Source of the DNA: Bacteroidia bacterium
GTDB taxonomy: Bacteria > Bacteroidota > Bacteroidia > Flavobacteriales > Flavobacteriaceae
NCBI GenBank assembly: GCA_030429455.1
Contig: JAUIFC010000003.1
Span: 1 to 64,000, forward strand
Length of the DNA stretch: 64,000 bases
Direction: 5' to 3'
Shown here: in pieces, positions 25,527-36,500 of the stretch
Position numbering within the stretch: position 1 is the first letter of the stretch
How the letters are laid out: each line of letters begins with the position of its first letter
Position numbers and translations under genes: made by a program
The notes under the pieces: model-generated
What the model saw: the letters and a program-made list of their open reading frames with translations, nothing else
Databases searched by the model: none
Told to the model about the DNA's origin: nothing

Positions 25527-27203
25527 ATGAAAAATATATTTAAAATACTTTCAGTAGCATGTCTCTTAGTAATTGGGGCTTGTGAAACAACAGAATTGGA
25601 TTTAAGAGAAAATCCTAACAACTTAAGTGCAGGTCAGGAGGATCTTGATCTTGTATTAAACAACATACAATTAGAATTTGTAGATTTTCTTGATGGCACA
25701 GGTGGTCAAGGCGATGGTTTTGGTAGAATAGGTGCCGAGTTGTGTAGAATAGACTATATGAATGGTAGAAATTATACCAATGCTTATGGTCCAGCTGGTT
25801 TTGACGATGAGTGGACAACTGCTTATGCAGACATGCTTACAGACATTAGATTGTTAGTTCCAAGTGCATTAGAGCAAGAATTGTATGTTCACGTTGGTAT
25901 TGCTAAGACGTTAGAAGCATTTACCCTTGTAACTTTGGTGGATTTCTTTGGAGACGTACCTTACTCAGAAGCAGTATTAGAAGAATTTCCAAATCCTCTA
26001 AGAGATTCTGGAGCAGATGTTTATGCCTCTGCGCTTACTTTACTTGACGAGGCAATAGCCAATTTTAATTTGGAGCCTTCAACAAATCCTGATATAGATT
26101 TCTATTACAATAGTGATGTGTCTAAGTGGATAAAAGCGGCAAATACAATTAAGTTGAAGATTTACCTTCAGTCGAGATTGGTAGATTCAAATGCTATGGC
26201 AAGTTTCAATGCTATTATAGATTCGGGTGACTATATTACTTCATCAGCAGACGATTTTCAATTTGCAGCATACGGTACGAATGAGGTTCAGCCAGATGTT
26301 CGCCATCCAAGATATACGGAAAGTTATACTGTAAACGGAGGAATTGACTACATGTCTAATTGGTTAATCAGCACAATGCTTAACGATGATGATCCTAGAA
26401 TACGATACTATTTCTACAGACAGGTAAGTTCAACCCCAAATAACGATGCGCCTAACGAAGAAACCTTACAATGTTCTGTGCAAAGTGTACCAGTTCATTA
26501 TCAAGGTACTCCATTTGCTGATATTTGGTGTTCTCTTCCTAATGGTTATTGGGGCAGAATACACGGTAGTAACGAAGGTATTCCACCAGATGGATTCTTA
26601 AGAACCCTTGCAGGTGTTTATCCAGCAGGTGGTGCCTTTGACGATAGTAGATTTGAGGCACTTGGTCAAGGAGATGGTGCTGCTGGAGCAGGAGCAATTA
26701 CGCCAATTATTCTAGCATCTACAGTAGATTTTTACAGAGCAGAAATGGCAATGGTCAATGGAGATATGGCATCTGCTAGAGCATTTATGTTAGATGGACT
26801 GCAAAAATCTGTTTCAAAAGTAAGTTCTTTTGCAGCAAACGATACATCTGCGGATTTATCATTTGAGCCAACGGCGGGAGAAATTTCAGATCATTCTGCA
26901 GACGTAGCTCTAAGATTTGATAACGCTAGTTCAGATGAAGACAGATGGAATGTATTGGCAGAACAGTTTTTTATAAACTTATATGGGAACGGTATTGATG
27001 GTTATAATTTTTACAGAAGAACGGGATACCCAACAACTGTACCCCCAAACGTTGAGCCTAATCCAGGATCGTTCATAAGATCTTTGTTCTATCCTGCAAA
27101 TCATGTGAATAATAACTTTAATGTAACACAAAAAGAAAGTGTAACGCAACAGGTCTTTTGGGATAACAATCCAGCATCTCCAGGATTCCCAGCACAAAAT
27201 TAA
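25527..27203 (+). CDS. SusD/RagB-family nutrient-binding outer membrane lipoprotein
   Basis: 558 residues: signal peptide with lipobox (VACLLVIGACETTE), placing it on the outer membrane surface. It has helical TPR-like regions typical of the SusD-like_2 group (IAKTLEAFTLVTLVDFFGDVPYSEA, WIKAANTIKLKIYLQSRLV) and a C-terminal GNGIDGYNFYRRTGYP segment. It forms the lid over the SusC barrel. It lies 13 nt after the interrupted susC at 22277. If that barrel is not made, this lipoprotein has lost its partner. The ligand is unknown. Confidence 0.9.
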   Translation: MKNIFKILSVACLLVIGACETTELDLRENPNNLSAGQEDLDLVLNNIQLEFVDFLDGTGGQGDGFGRIGAELCRIDYMNGRNYTNAYGPAGFDDEWTTAYADMLTDIRLLVPSALEQELYVHVGIAKTLEAFTLVTLVDFFGDVPYSEAVLEEFPNPLRDSGADVYASALTLLDEAIANFNLEPSTNPDIDFYYNSDVSKWIKAANTIKLKIYLQSRLVDSNAMASFNAIIDSGDYITSSADDFQFAAYGTNEVQPDVRHPRYTESYTVNGGIDYMSNWLISTMLNDDDPRIRYYFYRQVSSTPNNDAPNEETLQCSVQSVPVHYQGTPFADIWCSLPNGYWGRIHGSNEGIPPDGFLRTLAGVYPAGGAFDDSRFEALGQGDGAAGAGAITPIILASTVDFYRAEMAMVNGDMASARAFMLDGLQKSVSKVSSFAANDTSADLSFEPTAGEISDHSADVALRFDNASSDEDRWNVLAEQFFINLYGNGIDGYNFYRRTGYPTTVPPNVEPNPGSFIRSLFYPANHVNNNFNVTQKESVTQQVFWDNNPASPGFPAQN

Positions 27204-27214
27204 AAATAGTAATT

Positions 27215-28144
27215 ATGAAAAAAATATTTAAATTAACATACTTATTTCTTGTTTTACTTATTGTAAGCTGTACAAGTGATGATAGCGTTATCACCCAGGT
27301 AGATGATAATGTAGAAAGAGGAGCTATTCTGCGAACAATTGAAGTAGCTGCCTTAAACTATGATTTGAGAGAGGGAAGTCCTTCTTGGTCTGTGACCGTT
27401 GAAATGGAAGACAATAATCAAGGTAACCTTTTAGATAGAGTGGAAGTTTTTGTAACTTTCTTCGATAATACGCCAGAAAATGGAGAAAACCCAGTTGATA
27501 AATCTTTGGTAAAAACTATTCAAGCATCTGATTTTCAGAATGGTCCTAATGACTTGCCACGGTCAACTTTTGAAGTATTATTGACTGAAGCTGCTGCGGC
27601 TGCTGGTCTTAATGAAGATCAATACACTGGTGGAGATGTCTTTAGAATAGAATTAGAACTAAACCTGACTGACGGTAGAGTGTTTACTCTAAATGATGTG
27701 AATGGTGGTGTGGCAGGAGGATCTTTTTTCCAGTCTCCTTTTCAATATAGCCTGACCTTAATAGGTTGTCCGCCAAGACCTGGTGTCTATACCATAGAAA
27801 TGACAGACGCATTTGGCGATGGCTGGCAAAGCACAACAGCAGATGATGGTCCTGGTATTCAGATTTTTGTGGATGGACAATTGATTGCTGAAGCAGGAAT
27901 ATGTACAGCCTATAACAATTCCATGGATGCATTCTGTACGGGAAGTGGTAGTTCAGGGAGTACTTCATTTGAGATTCCTGTAGGTGCTCAATCTGCGACT
28001 TGGATTTTTCCAGGCGACTTTTGGGGCGAAATGGGATTTGAAATCTTCTTTGGAGAAGGAGATGACAAATTCTCAATATATAGTGCTGCAGAAGGATCAA
28101 CTTCGGCAGGGGAGTTCTTTGTTGTACTTTGTAATTTCGATTGA
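27215..28144 (+). CDS. Outer membrane-associated lipoprotein of the first SusCD locus
   Basis: 309 residues: lipobox LIVSCTSDDS (Cys at about 19). An N-terminal beta-rich part (ILRTIEVAALNYDLREGSPSW to FTLNDVNGG) is followed by a second domain beginning PPRPGVYTIEMTDAFGDGWQ. The DAFGDGW motif is a calcium-loop-like feature seen in secreted Bacteroidota beta-sandwich domains. It lies 11 nt after the susD gene and ends the operon before a strong terminator, so it is probably a surface ligand-binding (SusE/F-like in position) lipoprotein. No family name is assigned. Confidence 0.7.
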   Translation: MKKIFKLTYLFLVLLIVSCTSDDSVITQVDDNVERGAILRTIEVAALNYDLREGSPSWSVTVEMEDNNQGNLLDRVEVFVTFFDNTPENGENPVDKSLVKTIQASDFQNGPNDLPRSTFEVLLTEAAAAAGLNEDQYTGGDVFRIELELNLTDGRVFTLNDVNGGVAGGSFFQSPFQYSLTLIGCPPRPGVYTIEMTDAFGDGWQSTTADDGPGIQIFVDGQLIAEAGICTAYNNSMDAFCTGSGSSGSTSFEIPVGAQSATWIFPGDFWGEMGFEIFFGEGDDKFSIYSAAEGSTSAGEFFVVLCNFD

Positions 28145-28197
28145 TACAGTTAGTCTATATCAAAATATACTAAAATCTCATTTTTAGCTTTTTTATT

Positions 28198-28229
28198 AAA
28201 ACCACCTTTTTTTTTAAGGTGGTTTTTTT
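28198..28229 (+). terminator. Terminator of the first SusCD operon
   Basis: AAAACCACCTT (28198-28208) and AAGGTGGTTTT (28216-28226) form a perfect 11-bp stem with a T7 loop and T tail. Confidence 0.85.
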
Positions 28230-28536
28230 GTTAGTCCTTATTAAGTCTAAATACGACTTATATTTGTAAAGAAAAGACAATTGTTTTTTGTATTGATTTT
28301 AGTTTTATGAGTAAAGAATCAAAGGTTATTCATATTTAAAGAAATTGTTTCAATTTGTCTTCGATACACCGAGAGATTGGTGATTCAGCATTTAAACTCC
28401 AGTCTTTTGGTTTAATTGGAGCTAATATTATTTATAATTAAAATAATTTTCATTTTATATCATTATTAGTTTAACAAAAATTTGGTTTCTATTTTTTTTA
28501 TTGTCAAATTTGGCTTGCTAATTTAAATTAATTAAT
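28230..28536 (+). promoter_or_regulatory. Promoter/5' leader region of the second SusCD locus
   Basis: About 300 nt without a gene. The last 40 nt (28497-28536) read TTTATTGTCAAATTTGGC, then a GCTAATTTAAATTAATT stretch. They match the 40 nt before the third susC (33541-33582) almost base for base. Nothing else is evident upstream. Confidence 0.5.
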
Positions 28537-31500
28537 ATGCGAGTAAGTTTAACAAAAATTTTGTCACTATTTCTAGTGATGTTTGTGCAGTTCATGTTTG
28601 CACAAGAAAAAACTATCAGTGGTGTTGTTTTAGACGAGACTGGGGAACCATTACTTGGAGCCTCAATTTTGGTTAAGGGTACGCAAGAAGGTACAACCAC
28701 AAACATGGACGGAATCTACAGCATTCAAGCCAATGTTGGCGATGTCCTGGTTTTTAGTTACGTTGGGTATGAGAATTTTGAAGCCGTAATAGGCGCTTCG
28801 ACTACAATCAACGTGAGTATGCAAATCAACAATACTTTAGACGAAGTTATTGTCGTTGCCTACGGTACAACAACAAAAGAGGCCTTTACCGGTTCTGCGA
28901 GTGTGGTTGGGTCCGAAGAACTTGCCATAAGAAACGTAACCTCACCAATTCAGGCCATAGAAGGTAGAGCTACAGGTATCCAGTTTACATCTCCCTCTGG
29001 TCCTGGTGCATCGCCAGGAATAGTCATTAGAGGTGTTGGAACCTTAAATGGTGATACAGATCCTCTATTTGTTGTAGATGGCGTTCCGTTTGAGGGAGCT
29101 TTAAATACCATTAATCAAGAGGATATAGAATCATTTACGGTATTAAAAGATGCTGCTTCAACTTCTTTATATGGAGCTAGAGCTGCCAATGGTGTGGTAA
29201 TTATTACAACCAAAAAAGGTAAAAAAGGCGCAATTAAAACAACAGCTTCTATGCAGTCTGGTTTAGTAACTAATGCGGTCCCATTATACGATCAGGTTTC
29301 CCCTGGTCAATATTACGAGGTAATGTGGGAAGCACTTCGAAATTCGTCTGCTGGTGGTGGCGATCCTGCTTTTGCTTCGGCTAACATTTATAATCAATTA
29401 GGATACAATCCTTTTAATGTTCCAAATGATCAAATCGTTGGAACCGATGGACGTCTTAATCCTAATGCAGAAGTTATTTACAGCAGCTTAGATTGGTTAG
29501 ACTTTTTACAGCAAACTGGTGTAAGACAAAATTATAACGTCAATGTATCTGGTGGTGGTGATAATCACAGTGTTTTCTTTTCCGCTTCTTACTTAGATGA
29601 AGAGAGCTATGTTATAACTTCTGGTTTTGACAGATTTACCGCAAGACTAAATGCAGAATTTGATGTGAATGAACGTTTAAAAATAGGTGGTAGTTCCAAC
29701 GTAGCAATTACCGAGGCTAATGGTCCAAGTTCAGCTGGTACAGGAAGTATTGTGAATCCTTTCAGCTTCGCACAAAATATTGGATCTATATATCCAGTAT
29801 ATGTCAACGATTTACAAGGAAATATAGTAAGAGATCTTGCTGGTAATCCTGTATTTGATAACGGTGAAGGTTTTCCTGAGTTCAACATTGGCTCAAGGCC
29901 TAGAAATCAAGGAAGACACGCTTTACAGGAATTATTATTGAATAACGAATTTGATCAAGACAATACGTTTGGTATCAGATTATTTGGTGAAGTAAAAATT
30001 ATTGAAGGTCTAAAATTAAGAGTTAGTTATGGTCGAGATATCAACGAATTGTTTGAAAGCGAATACGAAAATGAAGTTATTGGTGATGCACAACCAGTTG
30101 GTAGATTAAGCCAAACCAGAGCCAGACGAGATATAGAAAACTTCAACCAAATCCTTTTTTATAATAGGAGTTTTGATAATCATAATTTAGATATTACTTT
30201 AGGTCATGAGAGTTACGAAGAATTTTTCTCAGATCTCGACGGTTTAGCAACTACTCAAGCAGCTAATGGAATTTTTGAATTTGCAAACTTTTCTAACATT
30301 GTAGACTTAGATGGAGCAACCTTTGATAAATCTATTGAGAGTTATTTTTCAAGAATAAACTATAATTACGATAATAGATACTACATAAGCGCCTCTGTTA
30401 GAAGTGATGGTTCTTCAGTTTTTGCAGAAGATAATCGATGGGGTACATTTTATTCGTTTGGTGGTTCATGGCGAGTAGATCAAGAACAATTTATGGAAAA
30501 TGTGACCTGGCTAGATCGTTTAAAGCTTAGAGCATCTTGGGGTGAGGTTGGAAATGATGACCTATTAGATTTCTATTTGTCACAGGCAAGATTTTCTATA
30601 ACATCTAACGCTGCTGACCCAGCTGTAATTTTTACGGATATTGGAAATGCAGCTCTACAATGGGAAACCATAGAAACATTTGATGTTGCCGCAGAGTTTT
30701 CGTTATTCAATAATTTCTTAGACGGTTCTGTCGAATATTATAAAAGAAATTCAACAGACTTATTATATAACTTACCTATTCCAGCAAGTAATGGTTTAAA
30801 TATAGTACCTGTAAATGCTGGTGATATGTTCAACTCAGGCTGGGAAGTCGCTTTAACGGCGCATTTATACAAGAAGAGAGATTTCCAATGGGATGTGACA
30901 CTTCAAGCTTCTACGTTTAAAAACGAAATTACAAGTTTGCCGAACCCATTTATAAATGGTTCTAAGCGTTGGGCAGAAGGCAGATCTAGATTTGATTTCT
31001 TTTTGCTTAGAACAGCTGGTGTAGATCCTGAAACGGGCGATCAATTGTTTTTCAGATACGAATTAGATGAAAATAACGAATCTATTCCTGTATTAGACGA
31101 TAATGGAAACCATCTAACGACTAACGATTGGCAAGACACAGAAAGAGCATATACAGGAGATTCTTCAATCCCAGATTTATTAGGATCCGTATTTAGTACA
31201 ATTAGGTACAAAAACTTTACTTTTGATTTCTTAATTAATTATGGTGTTGGAGGGAAAGTTCTAGACAATGCTTACTCAGGCTTGATGCTAAGTAGTGATT
31301 ATGGTCGAGCTTTACACCCTGATATCTTAAATGCTTGGAGACAACCTGGCGACATTACTGATGTACCTAGACTTGAAAACGGAAATGTAAATTTGGTAAG
31401 AACACAATCTGATAGATTCTTAACAGATGCTTCATTTATTACACTAAGAAACGTAAATTTAAGCTATAGTTTTGATAAAAATATTACTGATGCCATAGGT

Positions 31501-31656
31501 GTTGATAATCTAATGTTATCATTAACTGGAGAAAATCTGTTTTTAGAGAGTAAGAGAAAAGGTTTAAATCCACAATTTAATTTAGCAGGAACACCTTCAA
31601 ATAACAATTTTTCTCCACAGAGAATTATTTCAGTGGGATTAAATGTTTCATTTTAA
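28537..31656 (+). CDS. SusC/RagA-family TonB-linked outer membrane protein
   Basis: 1,039 residues, full length. The signal peptide ends MFVQFMFAQ, then comes the carboxypeptidase-regulatory-like domain (ISGVVLDETGEPLLGASILV), the TonB plug (VIRGVGTLNGDTDPLFVVDG, STSLYGARAANGVVIITTKK) and a 22-strand-type barrel ending RIISVGLNVSF. It imports a ligand captured by its SusD partner, energised by TonB. The SusD gene follows after 12 nt. Unlike the copy at 22277 it has no internal stop. No glycoside hydrolase, peptidase or regulator is nearby to suggest the substrate. Confidence 0.93.
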   Translation: MRVSLTKILSLFLVMFVQFMFAQEKTISGVVLDETGEPLLGASILVKGTQEGTTTNMDGIYSIQANVGDVLVFSYVGYENFEAVIGASTTINVSMQINNTLDEVIVVAYGTTTKEAFTGSASVVGSEELAIRNVTSPIQAIEGRATGIQFTSPSGPGASPGIVIRGVGTLNGDTDPLFVVDGVPFEGALNTINQEDIESFTVLKDAASTSLYGARAANGVVIITTKKGKKGAIKTTASMQSGLVTNAVPLYDQVSPGQYYEVMWEALRNSSAGGGDPAFASANIYNQLGYNPFNVPNDQIVGTDGRLNPNAEVIYSSLDWLDFLQQTGVRQNYNVNVSGGGDNHSVFFSASYLDEESYVITSGFDRFTARLNAEFDVNERLKIGGSSNVAITEANGPSSAGTGSIVNPFSFAQNIGSIYPVYVNDLQGNIVRDLAGNPVFDNGEGFPEFNIGSRPRNQGRHALQELLLNNEFDQDNTFGIRLFGEVKIIEGLKLRVSYGRDINELFESEYENEVIGDAQPVGRLSQTRARRDIENFNQILFYNRSFDNHNLDITLGHESYEEFFSDLDGLATTQAANGIFEFANFSNIVDLDGATFDKSIESYFSRINYNYDNRYYISASVRSDGSSVFAEDNRWGTFYSFGGSWRVDQEQFMENVTWLDRLKLRASWGEVGNDDLLDFYLSQARFSITSNAADPAVIFTDIGNAALQWETIETFDVAAEFSLFNNFLDGSVEYYKRNSTDLLYNLPIPASNGLNIVPVNAGDMFNSGWEVALTAHLYKKRDFQWDVTLQASTFKNEITSLPNPFINGSKRWAEGRSRFDFFLLRTAGVDPETGDQLFFRYELDENNESIPVLDDNGNHLTTNDWQDTERAYTGDSSIPDLLGSVFSTIRYKNFTFDFLINYGVGGKVLDNAYSGLMLSSDYGRALHPDILNAWRQPGDITDVPRLENGNVNLVRTQSDRFLTDASFITLRNVNLSYSFDKNITDAIGVDNLMLSLTGENLFLESKRKGLNPQFNLAGTPSNNNFSPQRIISVGLNVSF

Positions 31657-31668
31657 AAATATATAGAT

Positions 31669-33318
31669 ATGTCACATAAAATTAAAATACTATTATTGGT
31701 ATTGTTATTAATACCAGCATCTTCTTGTCAAGAAGACTTTTTAGAGCGAACACCTACCGATGCTATTGCAGCAGCGGATGCACTAGCCAACGAGAATAAT
31801 ATGCAACTTGTTCTTAATGGTATTCACAGAGGATTATTTTCTCAATCACAAACTATTTTTCCAGGTGGTGACACAGCCAGAGCAGGTAACCACTATTGGG
31901 TGCCGCTTGGCGATAATTTAGCAGGCTACTTAATTCATTCTGCAAACGCAAATAACCTAGGATGGAGAAATGAAATGCAATGGATCTCTCACACAGATCA
32001 AACTTCATTAACTTGTGAGTTGCTTTGGTACCATAGATATAACATTATACTTCATGCTAATTTATTAATTAATGGAATTACAGAAGGCAGTTTTACTGAA
32101 ACGCCTGAACTCAATACTATATTAGGACAAGCATATACGTATAGAGCTTATGCCTACCTATCACTTGTTCAGCATTATGCAAAAGGATATTTGATTGGAA
32201 ACCCAGATACAGATCCTGGTGTTCCATTATTATTTTCATCAGAATCACCATTTACAAGTGAGCCAAGATCTAGCGTACAAGTTATCTATGATCAAATAGG
32301 TAACGATTTAGATGCTGCAATAGCTTCTTTTGAAAATGGCGCACCAAGACCATCTGGAGGTCCAGAAGTTAAATCTCAACTCAATATTAATGTTGCTCAT
32401 GGTTTAAAAGCAAGATGGGCACTTTCAAAAGGAGATTGGCAAACAGCTGCAAGCGAAGCAGTATTAGCTAGAGATGGTTTTCCTCTAATGGGTGAAAGCG
32501 ATTGGAAATCTGGTCTTAACACTAATGATCTTTCTGAGGTTATTTGGGGAAGCAACGTTATAGAAGCAGAAACGACATTCTTTAGATCCTATTTTTATTT
32601 AGCAAGTAATACTTTTAATGGTAGCCAAATTAGAAATAATCCAAAGATTGCCGATAGAAGACTAGTAGATGCCATTCCTGATACAGATTATAGAAAAGAT
32701 GTTTTTTTACCTGATGCTCCAAATTCCAATACTTCTGCAGCAAATGGTGAAGGCGGATGGGCTAATAATACAAATCCCCTTTACACAACAGAAGAGGAGT
32801 TTGATCAAGCAATTGCAGATATAAAAGCAACTTACGGTTTAGTATCTGGACATAACACTCACCCATATATGCACTTTAAACTTGCTCAGAAAAATCCAGG
32901 TACTATAGATCCAGATGATGTTATTTATATGCGTTCTGCTGAAATGTATTTGATAGAAGCTGAAGCTCATGCTATGCAGAATAATATATCCGATGCTCAA
33001 GCCGCTCTTCAAACCATCGCTGGGGCTAGAGACACAGCCTTCGATGCGTCTAATTATGGTTCTCAAGAAGCACTTATGGACGAAATTAAATTCCAAAGAA
33101 GATTGGAATTGTGGGGCGAAGGTTTCGGTTATACTGACAAAATTAGATGGGATGAAGGTATAGATCACAGTGCAAATGGTGGTTCAGGTGCCTCTGAAGT
33201 TTTATATCAAGAAGCATATGTTGTAGAAAGACCATCAGTTAACCCTGACTGGATTTTTAAAATTCCACAAGCTGAAATAGATGCAAATCCAAATATTACA
33301 CCAAGTGATCAAAACTAG
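31669..33318 (+). CDS. RagB/SusD-family outer membrane lipoprotein
   Basis: 549 residues: lipobox LLLIPASSCQEDFLE, the typical SusD opening after the Cys (DFLERTPTDAIAAADAL). The TPR-like core includes TYRAYAYLSLVQHYAKGY. The C-terminal RagB/SusD domain has YMRSAEMYLIEAEAHAMQ, FQRRLELWGEGFGYTDKIRW and a final IFKIPQAEIDANPNI. It acts as the ligand-binding lid for the SusC at 28537. It ends the operon, with a terminator at 33350-33387. Confidence 0.93.
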   Translation: MSHKIKILLLVLLLIPASSCQEDFLERTPTDAIAAADALANENNMQLVLNGIHRGLFSQSQTIFPGGDTARAGNHYWVPLGDNLAGYLIHSANANNLGWRNEMQWISHTDQTSLTCELLWYHRYNIILHANLLINGITEGSFTETPELNTILGQAYTYRAYAYLSLVQHYAKGYLIGNPDTDPGVPLLFSSESPFTSEPRSSVQVIYDQIGNDLDAAIASFENGAPRPSGGPEVKSQLNINVAHGLKARWALSKGDWQTAASEAVLARDGFPLMGESDWKSGLNTNDLSEVIWGSNVIEAETTFFRSYFYLASNTFNGSQIRNNPKIADRRLVDAIPDTDYRKDVFLPDAPNSNTSAANGEGGWANNTNPLYTTEEEFDQAIADIKATYGLVSGHNTHPYMHFKLAQKNPGTIDPDDVIYMRSAEMYLIEAEAHAMQNNISDAQAALQTIAGARDTAFDASNYGSQEALMDEIKFQRRLELWGEGFGYTDKIRWDEGIDHSANGGSGASEVLYQEAYVVERPSVNPDWIFKIPQAEIDANPNITPSDQN

Positions 33319-33349
33319 TTTGTAGTCTTATTCTTTTGAATATATTCTT

Positions 33350-33387
33350 AAAGCCTTTGCAAAATTAACCTTGCAAAGGCTTTTGTT
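33350..33387 (+). terminator. Terminator of the second SusCD operon
   Basis: AAAGCCTTTGCAA (33350-33362) and TTGCAAAGGCTTT (33371-33383) form a perfect 13-bp stem, followed by TTGTTTT. Confidence 0.85.
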
Positions 33388-33540
33388 TTAACATTATGAA
33401 ATTGTTATATCTATTGGTATCATAGCGTTTTCGAGCATTGCTCTATTGTGTAGGAGTATTTCAAGCTTCTAAAACCTTTTAGTTAAGTTTTAACAGCCAA
33501 ATATTAAATTAAAGTAAAAAAAGTTTGTCGGAATGAGTAT

Positions 33541-33582
33541 TTATTGTCATTTTTGGCGTTGGCTAATTCAAATAAATTAAAA
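33541..33582 (+). promoter_or_regulatory. Conserved leader before the third susC
   Basis: TTATTGTCATTTTTGGC, then GGCTAATTCAAATAAATT, closely matches the leader before 28537. A shorter version, TTAATTCAAATAACTAAAT, precedes 22277. This suggests a shared promoter and 5' UTR for the three loci. Confidence 0.5.
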
Positions 33583-36500
33583 ATGAGAACAAAGTTTAGA
33601 GTAACTCTAACGCTACTATTAGCGTTTGTTGTGCAGATTTCGTTCGCGCAACAAAAGACTGTCAGCGGTAATGTCGTTGATGGAGATGGTCTGCCAGTTC
33701 CCGGGGTAGATGTTCAAATTAAGGGAACCCAAAAAGGTACACAAACAGACTTTGATGGTAATTATTCCATCAGTGTATCTTCTGATCAAACATTAGTATT
33801 TTCTTATGTTGGTCTAAAAACACAAGAAATCCTTGTAGGAAATCGATCTGTAATCGATGTGACAATGCAAACTGACCTTGAAGAGTTAGAAGCTGTAGTT
33901 GTTACCTCTTACCAGGGTATTCTTAAAGAGTCTGAAGTAGTGTCATCTTCTTCGACTGTAAAATCTGAAGCTATAGAGCAAGTGCCAATCGCATCTATAG
34001 ATCAAGTATTACAGGGGAATGTTGCTGGTGCTAACATTAGAACGGCGTCTGGGCAACCAGGTCAATCGGCTACAATTTTAATTAGAGGACGTACTTCATT
34101 AAATGGAGATTCGGAACCTTTATTTATTGTGGATGGTATGCCAGTTAATCAAGATAACTTTAGAAACATCAACTCTAATGATATCGAAACAATGCGTGTT
34201 CTTAAGGATGCTGCAGCGACTGCTATTTATGGAAATAGAGGTGCTGCTGGTGTAATTTTAATTACTACTAAAAAAGCAAAAAAGAACGAAAATTTAAAAG
34301 TTCAGTACAGAGGGCTTTACGGTGTTGCAACTTTACCAGAACAAAACTTCACGGTAATGAACACGCGTCAATTATTAAATTTCCAGAAAAATGTACTGCC
34401 GGGTAATCAGTTTGGTGATGGTTTATCCGATGCGGAAATCAACGCTTTAGCGAATTCGGTATCTACAAACTGGGCAGATTTAATTCAACAGCAGGGAACT
34501 ACACAGTCCCATGAACTTGTAATTACTTCTGGAAGTGAAAACTTATCATCGTTTACTTCAATGCAATACTTTCAACAAGAAGGTACAACTTTAGGTTCAC
34601 AATTAGAAAGATTTTCTGTAAGAAATAACCTTAGCGGTAATTACAAGAAATTCAACTATAGTTCAAACTTAAGTATTGCTTATTCTAAAAGTGATTTTGT
34701 TGTAGATGCGCAAAGAGGTGGAAATACTGGAGGTCAGTTAGACAATCCATTTATCGTTCCATTCCTTGCATTTCCATATTTGAATCCTTACAATCCAGAC
34801 GGATCCTTAAATGTAGTTGGTACTGAAGCTTCTGGTGCTTTAAATGCCGATGGATCTATCAATGTTGATGGTGCAAACGGCTTTTTAAATACGCCATTTA
34901 TAGCGCTTAACACTCAGCGATTTAATCAAGATAGAGAAAATGAATTTAGATTAATTGGTAGCTTACAAGCCGATTATAACATTGTCAAAAATGTGACTAT
35001 TGGAGCCTCTGTAGGAACCGACTACATTCATAGTCAAGATTATTTCAGAAACGATCCTTTAAGTATTAGAGGTTTGTTTACAAGAGACAATTTGGTGCCA
35101 GAAGATCAACGTGATGATTTCTTTGGAGGTACACAAGCAGAAAGTTCTTTCAGAGATTTCTCTTTTAACACCAATGCTTTTGTAAGATATACGAATACCT
35201 TCGCAGACAAGCACACAGTTAATGCTGCGGCATTCACAGAATACTTCTATCGAAATATTCAGAATATGGGCTTCAGCCAGAGCGGACTTAATCCTAAATT
35301 CCCTGGTTCTTCAGCAGGTTTTGTTGACGGAGCGACTCTTATAGACGATGTTCCAGTATTTGTTCCAGGTGTATTTTCATCTGAATCGGAATTTGCATTA
35401 TTCTCCTATTTTGGAAACGTAACTTATGACTATGACGGTAGATTCGGTCTTGACGTAACAGTTAGACGTGACGGTACTTCTCGTTTCCAAGAAAGAAATA
35501 GATTTGGTACATTCTATTCTGTTGGTGGTCGTTGGAATATTGACCAAGAAAACTTTATGGATGATGTGGACTGGGTGTCTAGTTTAAAACTTAGAGCCAG
35601 TCATGGTGTGACAGGTAACCAAGGTGTTGGAGGATTCTACCAAGCATTTCAAGCAGTTGCTGGTGGAAATGGATACCAGAACTCAGCGCAGTTATCTCCA
35701 GCAGGATTTGTTGATGAAGATGTTATTTGGGAAACGACTACACAAACCAACTTTGGTGTAGATTATGGTTTCTGGAATAACAGGTTGACTGGTGCTTTAG
35801 ATGTTTATTACAAAAGAACGGATGACTTATTCTTTGGTAAGAATATTTCTCCAGCAGGTACAGGTTTTTCAAGTGTAACTACCAACGTTGCTGTAATGGA
35901 TAACACTGGTGTTGAATTACAATTGTCTTATGACCTTTTAAGAAAATCACCAACGAACGATTGGAATATTAATGTGTTCTTTAATGGTGCTTACAATGAA
36001 AACAATGTTGTAGATGTTGCCAATACTCAAGGTTTCGTAGAAGCCGCTGGTCCTGGTTTAAGAATTGCGGAGGACGAGAGAGCATTTACTTATTTCCTTC
36101 AAAGATGGGCTGGTGTTGACCCTTCAAACGGACAACCATTGTATTATGATGCCGAAGGTAATATCACTAACGTCCTTAACAGAGCAGAGGAAGGTGTTTA
36201 TTTAGATAAGCAGTTTGATCCTGTATTTACTGGTGGATTCGGAACAAACATTTCATGGAAAGGTTTCACGTTATCAGCGTTATTCTCTTGGCAAGCAGAA
36301 GCCTATCGTGTAAACGGTTCTTTAGCATTGCTTGAAGACTTCGACTTAGTAAATATTACTAACTTGAGTACGTCAATGTTTGATTTATGGCAACAACCTG
36401 GAGATTTAGCAACAATACCAGCTGCTAATCAGGCGTCTGGTCTGCGTATTACTTCTTCAAACCAAACTGATAGATATCTAGAAGATGCATCTTTCTTAAG

